This document shows positions 32,962 through 39,838 of a DNA stretch of 39,838 nt, in pieces. Source of the stretch: Saprospiraceae bacterium. GTDB lineage: Bacteria; Bacteroidota; Bacteroidia; Chitinophagales; Saprospiraceae. A program made the translations under genes and the position numbers. Numbering within the stretch: position 1 is the first letter of the stretch; every line of letters begins with the position of its first letter. The stretch is taken from NCBI GenBank assembly GCA_020437105.1, contig JAGQWR010000081.1:1-39838 (forward strand), in the 5' to 3' direction. The notes below the pieces were generated by a model. The model saw only the letters and a list, made by a program, of their open reading frames with translations. It ran no database searches and was not told where the DNA came from.

Positions 32962-34632
32962 TCACGATTCTGCGAGATATTCGTGTACAAATTTAATGGC
33001 CATAGCGCCTTCGCCGACTGCAGATGCGACCCTGTTCATTGCACCGGATCGCACATCCCCGGAAGCAAAAATCCCCGAATGACTGGTTTCCAAAAGATAA
33101 GGTTCCCGTTGTTTTTTCCAGTTCTTTGAAAACTGTGCCTGACGCAGTAAATCCCTTCCTGTTTCAATATATCCTTTGTCATCCCGGAAAAGAGATGCCG
33201 GCACCCAGTCGGTATATGGTTTAGCTCCAATGAAAATAAAAAGGGCATCCGCTGCTACTTCAGTGAGTTGGTTGGTCTCCATATCCTCCAAAACCAGTTT
33301 TTCCAAATGGTCACTTCCCTTTGCTTCGGAAACCTGCATCCGCCCGTGTACATATATATTGTCTATGGCACCGATCTGATCGATCAGATAAGAGGACATT
33401 GTTTGTGTCAAATCCGGCTTCCGAATGAGTATGTGTACTTCTCGGGCAAATTGCGACAGATAAACTGCTCCCTGGCCAGCTGAATTTCCTCCGCCTATCA
33501 CATAGACCACCCGTCCTTTACAACCATTGGCTTCGGTCATGGCAGCACCATAATAGATGCCGGCACCGGTAAAGGTCTCTACTCCGGGCGTTGATAATTT
33601 TCTGTATGAAACGCCTGTTGCGACTACCACTGCACGGGTATTTATAGTACTACCGTCTGACAGCGTAAGTTTTTTGTACTGGCCGTCTGTTTCCAGCGAG
33701 TGTACTTCTGTGGGAGACAGAAATTCCACTCCAAAACGGGTTGCCTGAGCGATCGCTCTTTGAGAAAGCTCTGCACCGCTTAACCCATTCGGAAAACCAA
33801 GGTAATTTTCAATGCGGGAACTGGTACCTGCCTGTCCTCCCGGCGCCCGGCGCTCTACCAAAAGTGTTTTCAATCCTTCTGAGCCTCCATAAACAGCCGC
33901 AGCCAGACCAGCAGGCCCTGCACCAATAATGACTACATCATATAATTCGTGTTGCGCACTGGATTTTAAACCTATATGACTGGCAATTTCTGAAATATCC
34001 GGGTTTTGTAACCAGCTACCGTCTTCAAAAATGATAACCGGAAACTGTTCGGCATCAATTTTCATAATCTCCATGACTTCCCCGGCTTTTTTATCATTGT
34101 TGATATCTAGCCAGTGATAAGGAACCAGGTTGCCGGATAAAAAATCCTTAATCTGATGTGATTTTGGAGAATATTGAAACCCAATCAATTTGATCCCGGA
34201 AAGCTCTGGTTCATATTCCCGCTGCCACTCTTGCAATAACTCATCCAGTACCGGATACATAAGTTCCTCCGGCGGATCCCAGGGCTTCATGAGGTAATAG
34301 TCCAGATTGACATCATTGATGGCACGGATGGCGATATCTTTGTCTGAATAGGCAGTAAGTAATACTCTTTTTGCCTGGGGGTATATTTTCCTGGCTTGCT
34401 CCAGAAAGTCAACACCGATCATTCCAGGCATGCGTTGGTCTGATAAAAACAGGGCAACATCTATTCCCTGTCTTTTTAATTCTTCCAGTGCTTCAAGTGC
34501 ACGTACGGGCGATTCCTCATTTAGGATTCGGTAATCTTGCTTATACCGATTACGAAGATCGCGTTTGATCGAGCGCAAAACCTGTGGGTCATCGTCTATT
34601 GAAAAAATAACAGGCTTTTTTTCAGTTGCCAT
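32962..34632 (-). CDS. response regulator fused to glutaredoxin-like and thioredoxin-reductase-like domains
   Basis: The 556-aa product has a receiver domain (1-135) with DDD near the start, phospho-acceptor D65 (LFLSDQRMPG), T93 and K116. A glutaredoxin/thioredoxin-like fold (about 146-223) follows. A FAD/NADPH flavoprotein domain of thioredoxin reductase type (about 230-556) has GAGPAGLAAA, GGGNSAGQGA and ASGDVRSG. The redox cysteines are missing twice: SPKS (155-158) replaces the CxxC of the glutaredoxin-like part, and G362-A-A-M365 replaces CATC of thioredoxin reductase. Hence a dithiol reductase role is doubtful; FAD and NADPH binding look intact. It lies 27 bases after the kinase gene, so the kinase is its probable partner. 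It resembles the database class 'fused response regulator/thioredoxin-disulfide reductase'. Confidence 0.9.
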   Translation of the reverse strand: MATEKKPVIFSIDDDPQVLRSIKRDLRNRYKQDYRILNEESPVRALEALEELKRQGIDVALFLSDQRMPGMIGVDFLEQARKIYPQAKRVLLTAYSDKDIAIRAINDVNLDYYLMKPWDPPEELMYPVLDELLQEWQREYEPELSGIKLIGFQYSPKSHQIKDFLSGNLVPYHWLDINNDKKAGEVMEIMKIDAEQFPVIIFEDGSWLQNPDISEIASHIGLKSSAQHELYDVVIIGAGPAGLAAAVYGGSEGLKTLLVERRAPGGQAGTSSRIENYLGFPNGLSGAELSQRAIAQATRFGVEFLSPTEVHSLETDGQYKKLTLSDGSTINTRAVVVATGVSYRKLSTPGVETFTGAGIYYGAAMTEANGCKGRVVYVIGGGNSAGQGAVYLSQFAREVHILIRKPDLTQTMSSYLIDQIGAIDNIYVHGRMQVSEAKGSDHLEKLVLEDMETNQLTEVAADALFIFIGAKPYTDWVPASLFRDDKGYIETGRDLLRQAQFSKNWKKQREPYLLETSHSGIFASGDVRSGAMNRVASAVGEGAMAIKFVHEYLAES

Positions 34633-34659
34633 ATTGCAGATGCGTTAGGAAGCAATAAA

Positions 34660-36072
34660 TTAAGAATGCGTTATCGGTAGTAATATCTGAAAGGACGTTT
34701 GTCCGGGTTTCGATGAAACGTGGATCTGCCCTTTCATACCTTCTACAATCCGTTTGGTGATGTCCAGTCCCATGCCGGTTCCTTCGCCCACACCCTTGGT
34801 AGTAAAAAACGGATCGAAGATATTATTAATCACATTTTCCGGAATGCCCGGCCCATTATCGATAATCTCCACGCACACAAATTGGCGTAACACCCGGGCC
34901 TGGATGGTGAGTTCTCCATTTTCCGGAAGGGCATCCAGTGCATTATCGATGATATTGGTCCAAACCTGATTGAGTTCGCTAACATGCGCCAAAATTGGCG
35001 GCAGATCATCCGGGAAGGATTTATGCAGGATTATCTGTTTCTTTTTGACCTTGTGTTTTAGAATCATCAACGTCGAATAGATTCCATCTTTTACCTGAAC
35101 CGGATCCTTGGCCCCGGAGCGATCCATATGTGAATAATCTTTAACGGAGCGCACCAGGGTAGAAATCCGATCTGCAGATTCCCGTATCTCCCCAATGAGT
35201 GTCTCCAGGCTGAGGGTACTTTCCAACCACCAGAGAATCGGACCCAAATTTTGTCCTTCCAGAATTTGTTCTACCTGGTCCAGGTCCTCTGCGGTAAAGG
35301 AATAATCGGTAAAGGTGTTGGCAATATCTTCCCCATGATCTATGTCGTGGTCATCGAGCCAGTCCAGAATATCATCCTCAATTTGCGAGCGCTGTAGTGC
35401 TGGTAAATCTTCATTGGTACCCGCTTTTATTTTAGCGAAGAGCAGTTCATTAATTTGATCCGTTTGCGCATCTGTAATGCGCATCGTAATAATCGACTTA
35501 AATTTTTCCGGTGTAGTGTGAATTTTACTATGCAACTCCTGAGCACTTCGCGTCATAGCAGAAGCCGGATTGTTCAATTCATGGGCCAGGCCGGCAGATA
35601 ATTTTCCAAGGGCCATGAGCTTTTCATTATGCACCTGGAGCTGCGTAAAATTGCGGATTCGATTAGACATTAATGCTACCAGATTCTGCACCAGCCCATA
35701 ATCTACATTGACCATCTCGACAAAATGTCGTCGGTGTAGTTCCAGTACATAAGTGTCTTTTAAGGCGCGGCCTACAGCTCTCGTTTCCTGCATTCTCGAA
35801 AAAGGAAGCACGCCGGTGATATTGCCCGTATCAAAAACACCAATTTCCCTGAATTCGCCTTGTTGCTCAATTTTGGCAATGTATTCCCCTTCCACGATCA
35901 CTTGCATTTGGTCGGTTTTCATGCCGGCAAAAAACAACTGCTCCCCGTTCTCATACAGGACGTAATCTGCTTGGTCAATTAACCATTGCAAGCTGGAATC
36001 AGCAATGCCCTCAAAAGCTTCAAAGGTTTGTAGTCGATTTACAAGGTCGATAGGTTTGTCGATCTGTTTCAT
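34660..36072 (-). CDS. histidine kinase with N-terminal cyclic-nucleotide-binding-like domain
   Basis: The 470-aa product has a cNMP-binding-like domain (about residues 10-125) and a HisKA region with H164 in GLAHELNNP. A long helical insert (about 190-290) comes before an ATPase domain with N-box (NIIDNALDAL), G1 (DNGPGIP) and G2 (GTGMGLDI). In the phosphate-binding cassette R98 (ETRAVG) is present, but the FGE Glu that holds the ribose is replaced (ITG, 85-87), so the ligand is uncertain. It has no membrane helix and so is a cytoplasmic sensor. It is co-directional with the receiver/flavoprotein gene and divergent from a receptor adenylate cyclase. Confidence 0.91.
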   Translation of the reverse strand: MKQIDKPIDLVNRLQTFEAFEGIADSSLQWLIDQADYVLYENGEQLFFAGMKTDQMQVIVEGEYIAKIEQQGEFREIGVFDTGNITGVLPFSRMQETRAVGRALKDTYVLELHRRHFVEMVNVDYGLVQNLVALMSNRIRNFTQLQVHNEKLMALGKLSAGLAHELNNPASAMTRSAQELHSKIHTTPEKFKSIITMRITDAQTDQINELLFAKIKAGTNEDLPALQRSQIEDDILDWLDDHDIDHGEDIANTFTDYSFTAEDLDQVEQILEGQNLGPILWWLESTLSLETLIGEIRESADRISTLVRSVKDYSHMDRSGAKDPVQVKDGIYSTLMILKHKVKKKQIILHKSFPDDLPPILAHVSELNQVWTNIIDNALDALPENGELTIQARVLRQFVCVEIIDNGPGIPENVINNIFDPFFTTKGVGEGTGMGLDITKRIVEGMKGQIHVSSKPGQTSFQILLPITHS

Positions 36073-36122
36073 ATTGGGAATTCAACGGGTTGTTTTTGGT
36101 TGTTCACCATAGGCCTAACAAC

Positions 36123-36150
36123 TTGTACCAAAATTTAGTTTTTAACTTTG
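36123..36150 (+). promoter_or_regulatory. promoter of receptor adenylate cyclase gene
   Basis: TTG (36123-36125), 17-base spacer, TAACTTTG (36143-36150), a full -7 match. The start would be near 36157, leaving a leader of about 75 bases with AGGAG (36218-36222) at 9 bases before ATG 36232. Confidence 0.65.
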
Positions 36151-36231
36151 ATGTTGGAAATGCAGCCACACGAAAAATAGTATGTTTTGGAATGCGAGGG
36201 CTGTTTCTCATTTTTGCAGGAGCGTATGATT

Positions 36232-39200
36232 ATGAAGAAGCGTTGTTTTTATCTGATTTTAGCCTTTTTGATTCCCCTTGTACAACTCTGCGGCCAGTCG
36301 GCAGATTGGCATTTGCGTATCTATGGATTTGATGAAGGTTTATCGCATCGAAATGTTTTTGATGTACAACAGGATAGCAACGGATACCTTTGGATCGCTA
36401 CAGTCAACGGACTTAACCGCTACGATGGGTACAATTTTATTCCATTTAACAATGCCAGTAAACCGGGTTTGCTTGCACAGGATGTAGTATCAGATTTATA
36501 CTGTGATTCGAACAACCAGTTGTGGTTGGGGCATCCCAATTATCTGACTGTCCTGAATACAGAGCAGTTAAGCTCCACTACCCTTACCGTAAATAAGCAA
36601 TCTCTGGCACGGGGAGCTGAGTGGACTCCCAGCTATATCGAGGTGGGACCTGAAGGGAATGTCTGGCTAACCACCTTCGCCGAACAGGACGGCATCGCTT
36701 TTCTTCAGTGCTTTTCGCCGGAAGGCGAACTCCTGCTCGAACGAAAACTTGCCGGGAAATTTGAAAAACACCCAATGCTGATCCATGCAGAAGAGGTTTA
36801 CGTGGCGGGTGATCAAAACGAAATTTGGCGAATCGGGACAAATGGTATTCTGGAAGAAAAATATACCTTTTCTTTCCAGGGAAAAGATCCTGCGGCTTCT
36901 CGAATTGTGGAGATGCAGGAAGACAGTCAGCATCGATTACTGGTCTTGTTGGCAAACGGGCAGATTTACTTTAAAAACCCGGATGAAGCTGGTTTTCGGG
37001 TGCATCCCATTAGTGCCTCCCTGGCGGGAACGGATGTTTTTAACACCTTTCGATATACCGAGAATGGAGACCTTTGGCTGGCTGCCGAAAATGGCTTAAT
37101 TCTTTTTGAAGAGAATTCGGGTACCTGGTGGGATTTCCACCGCGATATCCGCGAATTGGTTCGGCAGGATATTCAGTATCGGCACATTTTTTCAGATGCT
37201 TCCGGTGTGGTATGGGTAGCCTCCGATTTTGGATTGATCAAACTCGTTCGGCGCCGCCAGTTCTTTTACCCGCATTTGAACGGTGGAAATTCTTACTGTA
37301 GCAGTGGCTTTTGCAGTATGCGTGGCATTGCCGAAGATCCGTCTGGAAATATATTTTTCTCTTATTACAATGCCATCCATAAATTGGATCCCAACACCGG
37401 CGAATCCCGTGCACTCTTTCCGGATAACGCCTTTGTAAATGCGCCCTTTGGCCTGGCCTGGTATGAAGGAGATCTCTATACCGGCAACGGACTGCGGATC
37501 AACCTGGATAAAATGTCGGTTGACACCCTGTTTAAAGGACGCGGATCGGATTCCGGTTTCCCGGTAGCCGGCCCGGATGGGAATCTATGGATCTGTTTCC
37601 AGAACCATCTCTATACGGTAAGTAAGGCTGGTATCTTAAAGCCTTATCGCGATGCACAAGGCGTGCTTGATACCTTTAAAGTTAATTTTACGCATTTACA
37701 TTTTGGCCAAAGGAGCGGTTTTTTGTGGTTGGCTACTCAAGAGGCCGGCCTGTATAAACTAGATCTAAAAACAGGCCAACTTAGCCGGTTTAAAGACGCC
37801 GGGAATGGTCTGAAAGCTAACAGGATATTGGCCACTTATGAGGATGCGCAGGGCCATTTATGGATTGCAACGGCCAATGGGCTTCATGAGTTGGATTTGG
37901 TCAGCGAGTCTATTAAAGTCTGGAATACAGAAAAAGGACTTCCAAATAATTTTATCAATGGAATTCTCCCGGAAGGAGACTCCTGCATGTGGGTAAGCAC
38001 CGATAACGGGCTGGCTCGTCTCAGTATTGAGGCAGGACGTTTTTTCAACTTTTTTCAGGAAGACGGCCTTCCGGCGAATGAATTTAATCGCATTTCCTTT
38101 CACTTAGCGGCTTCCGGACGGATGTATTTTGGTGGCTTAAATGGCATTGTTTCCTTTTTTCCGGATCCGGATTTTGTTTGGGCCCGCGATCGGCGGCAGG
38201 CCAAATTGTTGTTGACCAGCTTTTCCAAGTTTGATGGGGATATAGATTCAATGATTAGTATTCCGGTACGCTCAAATTCCGGAATTCCGATCCAGCTTTC
38301 CTGGCGGGATAAATTTTTTACATTCAGTTTTGCCCTGGCAGATTATGTGAATCCTCGTGAAAACAGATATTCCTATCGATTGCGGGGCTTTGAGACAGAA
38401 TGGTCCAGTCCGACTACTGTACCAACTGCACGTTATAATAACATCCCTTCCGGGGATTACATCTTTGAGGTGCGTGCTTCCTCCGGCAACAATTCCTGGA
38501 GTCCGCAGGTTTTGGAAGTGCCTTTAAAGATCGAACAGGCCTATTATAAAAGCTTGTGGTTTATTGCGCTTTGTGCCTTAGTTCTGCTCGCTATTGCCTT
38601 TGGATTTTTTCGATACCGGATCTACACCATTCGGAAACGGGAACGTTATTTGGAAGAACAGGTAACACTACGGACCACAGAACTGGAGGAGGAAAAACAG
38701 AAATCAGATGATCTCCTCCTGAATATTTTGCCGGCAGAAACAGCAGATGAATTAAAGGCGACCGGTACGGCCAAAGCACAGCGTTTTGATTCGGTTACCG
38801 TCATGTTTTCTGATTTTATCGGATTTACTGCTATTGCTGAAAAGCTGGAACCGGAGGAATTGGTAAAAGAAATCGATTATTGTTTCCGTGCTTTTGATGA
38901 GATCATGGAGATTTACGGAATTGAAAAAATCAAAACGATCGGGGATGCTTATATGTGTGTAGGTGGCTTACCGGGAAGTTCTTCAGAAGCTGCAGCGCAG
39001 GTTGTCAAAGCCGCTCTGGAAATGCAAGCATTTATGGCGGCTATCGCAATGGAGCGCGAATTGGCCGGAAGGCCGCATTTTGAAGCACGAATTGGTATTC
39101 ATACCGGACCAGTAGTGGCCGGAATTGTTGGCATCAAAAAATTTGCCTACGATATTTGGGGAGATACCGTAAATATTGCTTCCCGTTTGGAAAGTCGTGG

Positions 39201-39354
39201 TGCCTCCGGTAAAGTAAATATCAGCAAATCAACCTACGCCCTGATTAAAGATGTTTTTAATTGTACGCCACGAGGCAAGATCAAAGCCAAGAACAAAGGG
39301 GATATTGAGATGTTCTTTGTAGATAGTATAAAAGAAGAATCTACCATCGCATGA
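36232..39354 (+). CDS. receptor adenylate cyclase: beta-propeller / Y_Y_Y sensor with class III cyclase output
   Basis: The 1040-aa product has a signal peptide (MKKRCFYLILAFLIPLVQLC) and a two-component-regulator-type propeller (about residues 25-680). Typical blades include LWIATVNGLNRYDG, VWVASDFGLIKL and LWIATANGLHELD. A Y_Y_Y domain (about 690-765), one membrane helix (about 775-797), a coiled coil with LLLNILPAETADELK and a cyclase domain (about 850-1030) follow. Metal ligands D861 and D905, adenine-selecting K901 and D974, and N981/R985 are all present, so cAMP production is expected. The same sensor layout usually ends in a histidine kinase (hybrid two-component systems); here the output is a cyclase. 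ATG 36232 fits the signal peptide and AGGAG site; a TTG at 36187 gives a longer frame. It overlaps moaD by 4 bases. Confidence 0.91.
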   Translation: MKKRCFYLILAFLIPLVQLCGQSADWHLRIYGFDEGLSHRNVFDVQQDSNGYLWIATVNGLNRYDGYNFIPFNNASKPGLLAQDVVSDLYCDSNNQLWLGHPNYLTVLNTEQLSSTTLTVNKQSLARGAEWTPSYIEVGPEGNVWLTTFAEQDGIAFLQCFSPEGELLLERKLAGKFEKHPMLIHAEEVYVAGDQNEIWRIGTNGILEEKYTFSFQGKDPAASRIVEMQEDSQHRLLVLLANGQIYFKNPDEAGFRVHPISASLAGTDVFNTFRYTENGDLWLAAENGLILFEENSGTWWDFHRDIRELVRQDIQYRHIFSDASGVVWVASDFGLIKLVRRRQFFYPHLNGGNSYCSSGFCSMRGIAEDPSGNIFFSYYNAIHKLDPNTGESRALFPDNAFVNAPFGLAWYEGDLYTGNGLRINLDKMSVDTLFKGRGSDSGFPVAGPDGNLWICFQNHLYTVSKAGILKPYRDAQGVLDTFKVNFTHLHFGQRSGFLWLATQEAGLYKLDLKTGQLSRFKDAGNGLKANRILATYEDAQGHLWIATANGLHELDLVSESIKVWNTEKGLPNNFINGILPEGDSCMWVSTDNGLARLSIEAGRFFNFFQEDGLPANEFNRISFHLAASGRMYFGGLNGIVSFFPDPDFVWARDRRQAKLLLTSFSKFDGDIDSMISIPVRSNSGIPIQLSWRDKFFTFSFALADYVNPRENRYSYRLRGFETEWSSPTTVPTARYNNIPSGDYIFEVRASSGNNSWSPQVLEVPLKIEQAYYKSLWFIALCALVLLAIAFGFFRYRIYTIRKRERYLEEQVTLRTTELEEEKQKSDDLLLNILPAETADELKATGTAKAQRFDSVTVMFSDFIGFTAIAEKLEPEELVKEIDYCFRAFDEIMEIYGIEKIKTIGDAYMCVGGLPGSSSEAAAQVVKAALEMQAFMAAIAMERELAGRPHFEARIGIHTGPVVAGIVGIKKFAYDIWGDTVNIASRLESRGASGKVNISKSTYALIKDVFNCTPRGKIKAKNKGDIEMFFVDSIKEESTIA

Positions 39355-39599
39355 AATTGAATATTCTGGCATTTGGAATTACCAAAGAAATCCTGGGAGG
39401 ACGCCTGGTCGAGTTGGAAATTGAGTTGGACGATCAAGCTCGGGTAAGGGATCTTCGGGAGGCCCTGTTCCTACAGCATCCGGAATTGAAAAAACTTAAC
39501 TCCCTCGGTATTGCCCAGGGAAGCAAATATGCGGAAGATTCAGATTTGCTGGATCCTACGCAAGAGATTGCACTTATTCCGCCTGTAAGTGGGGGGTAG
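39351..39599 (+). CDS. moaD: MoaD-family molybdopterin synthase small subunit
   Basis: The 82-aa product has a ubiquitin-like beta-grasp fold and ends PPVSGG, the Gly-Gly tail that is thiocarboxylated in MoaD and ThiS. The start MKLNILAFGITKEILGG and ALIPPVSGG favour MoaD over ThiS. It carries sulfur to molybdopterin with MoaE. The ATGA overlap with the cyclase stop suggests coupled translation. No other molybdenum cofactor gene is in the window; any partners would lie to the right. Confidence 0.87.
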   Translation: MKLNILAFGITKEILGGRLVELEIELDDQARVRDLREALFLQHPELKKLNSLGIAQGSKYAEDSDLLDPTQEIALIPPVSGG

Positions 39600-39838
39600 A
39601 GGGGAGATTTTTGAATTTTGAATGCTGAATTTTTAGTTCGCTCGCGTTTTAAGCGTTTGAATCGTTTTACGCGTTTAAAACGTGAAATCCGTTGATTCGT
39701 CATAGACGAATTTATAGACTCTCGACCTGAGACCCAGCCTAAATAATTTTGAATGCTGTCCCGATAGCTATCGGGATTAATTTTTAATGGAGAACCTTCA
39801 ATTGAGAGAAATACGTAATAGACCAAAGCCGAAGGCAA
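39600..39838. repeat. mosaic of short repeats and palindromes (copy B, inverted relative to copy A)
   Basis: From moaD to the window edge there is no gene, only modules of copy A in reverse orientation: inverted ATTCAGCATTCAAA (39617-39630); TTTAAACG/AAGCGTTT words (39645-39681); ATTCGTCATAGACGAAT with adjoining TTATAGACT (39695-39720); palindrome TCCCGATAGCTATCGGGA (39759-39776); and at the edge a 22-base exact inverted match (39817-39838) to 32862-32883. A 134-aa minus-strand frame across it is not accepted. Confidence 0.85.
39759..39776. repeat. TCCCGATAGCTATCGGGA palindrome
   Basis: This is a perfect 18-bp palindrome sharing the 16-bp core CCCGATAGCTATCGGG with the one at 32593-32610. 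A damaged relative is at 25564-25582. Confidence 0.9.

Noticed and set aside
39434..39838. 134-aa minus-strand frame at the right edge
   Set aside because: It overlaps moaD on the other strand and otherwise translates the repeat mosaic.
32540..39838. Transposon with inverted ends formed by mosaics A and B
   Set aside because: No transposase or integrase lies between them, modules are in different order, and no target duplication was seen. Kept only as possible recombination sites.

Overview
The window looks like chromosomal DNA of a Bacteroidota bacterium, probably of the Saprospiria/Lewinella type. The evidence is a type IX secretion (T9SS) lipoprotein of the SprE/PorW family, a secreted hydrolase with a T9SS-type C-terminal sorting domain, a DUF4920 lipoprotein, A-rich start regions with few Shine-Dalgarno sequences, and several promoters of the Bacteroidota form TTG-N17-20-TAnnTTTG. 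The class-level guess is inference. No rRNA, tRNA, phage, transposase or CRISPR array was seen.

Layout. 1-756: noncoding, with a possible 39-aa peptide ORF and a strong orphan terminator. 757-4118 (minus): a TPR / adenylate cyclase / HD-domain membrane protein and a DUF4920 lipoprotein. 4340-8264 (plus): two paralogous secreted MORN-repeat/caspase-like proteases in tandem. 8366-9786 (plus): rpsF-rpsR-rplI operon with promoter and terminator. 9808-12708 (minus): SprE/PorW-like T9SS lipoprotein with a very basic insertion. 13068-15459: M23 peptidase, HAD phosphatase, SDR39U1-type epimerase. 15637-20122 (plus): peptide ABC importer binding protein and two permeases without ATPase genes. 20134-20307 (minus): 57-aa lipoprotein. 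20678-24102 (plus): HU, split transketolase and a transsulfuration enzyme. 24214-31202: serine hydrolase with sorting domain, ATP-grasp ligase, leucyl aminopeptidase, esterase and lytic transglycosylase. 31610-39599: bestrophin channel, a response-regulator/thioredoxin-reductase-like fusion, a cyclic-nucleotide-binding-domain histidine kinase and, divergently, a propeller-type receptor adenylate cyclase overlapping moaD.

How the genes may work together. The most interesting block is 32962-39354. A cell-surface sensor with an adenylate cyclase output is transcribed away from a kinase with an N-terminal cyclic-nucleotide-binding fold and a receiver domain fused to a flavoprotein that has lost both expected CxxC motifs. 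A circuit from external signal to cAMP to kinase to receiver-controlled flavoprotein is a reasonable hypothesis, but it is not shown by sequence alone. A second adenylate cyclase with a closely similar catalytic domain, fused to TPRs and an HD phosphohydrolase domain, is at the left end.

Noncoding DNA. Two intergenic regions (32540-32961 and 39600-39838) are mosaics of the same short repeats and palindromes in opposite orientation, sharing modules such as CCCGATAGCTATCGGG, a 14-bp ATTCAGCATTCAAA unit and a GGTCTA-plus-mini-palindrome array. A third, decayed copy lies at 25552-25582.
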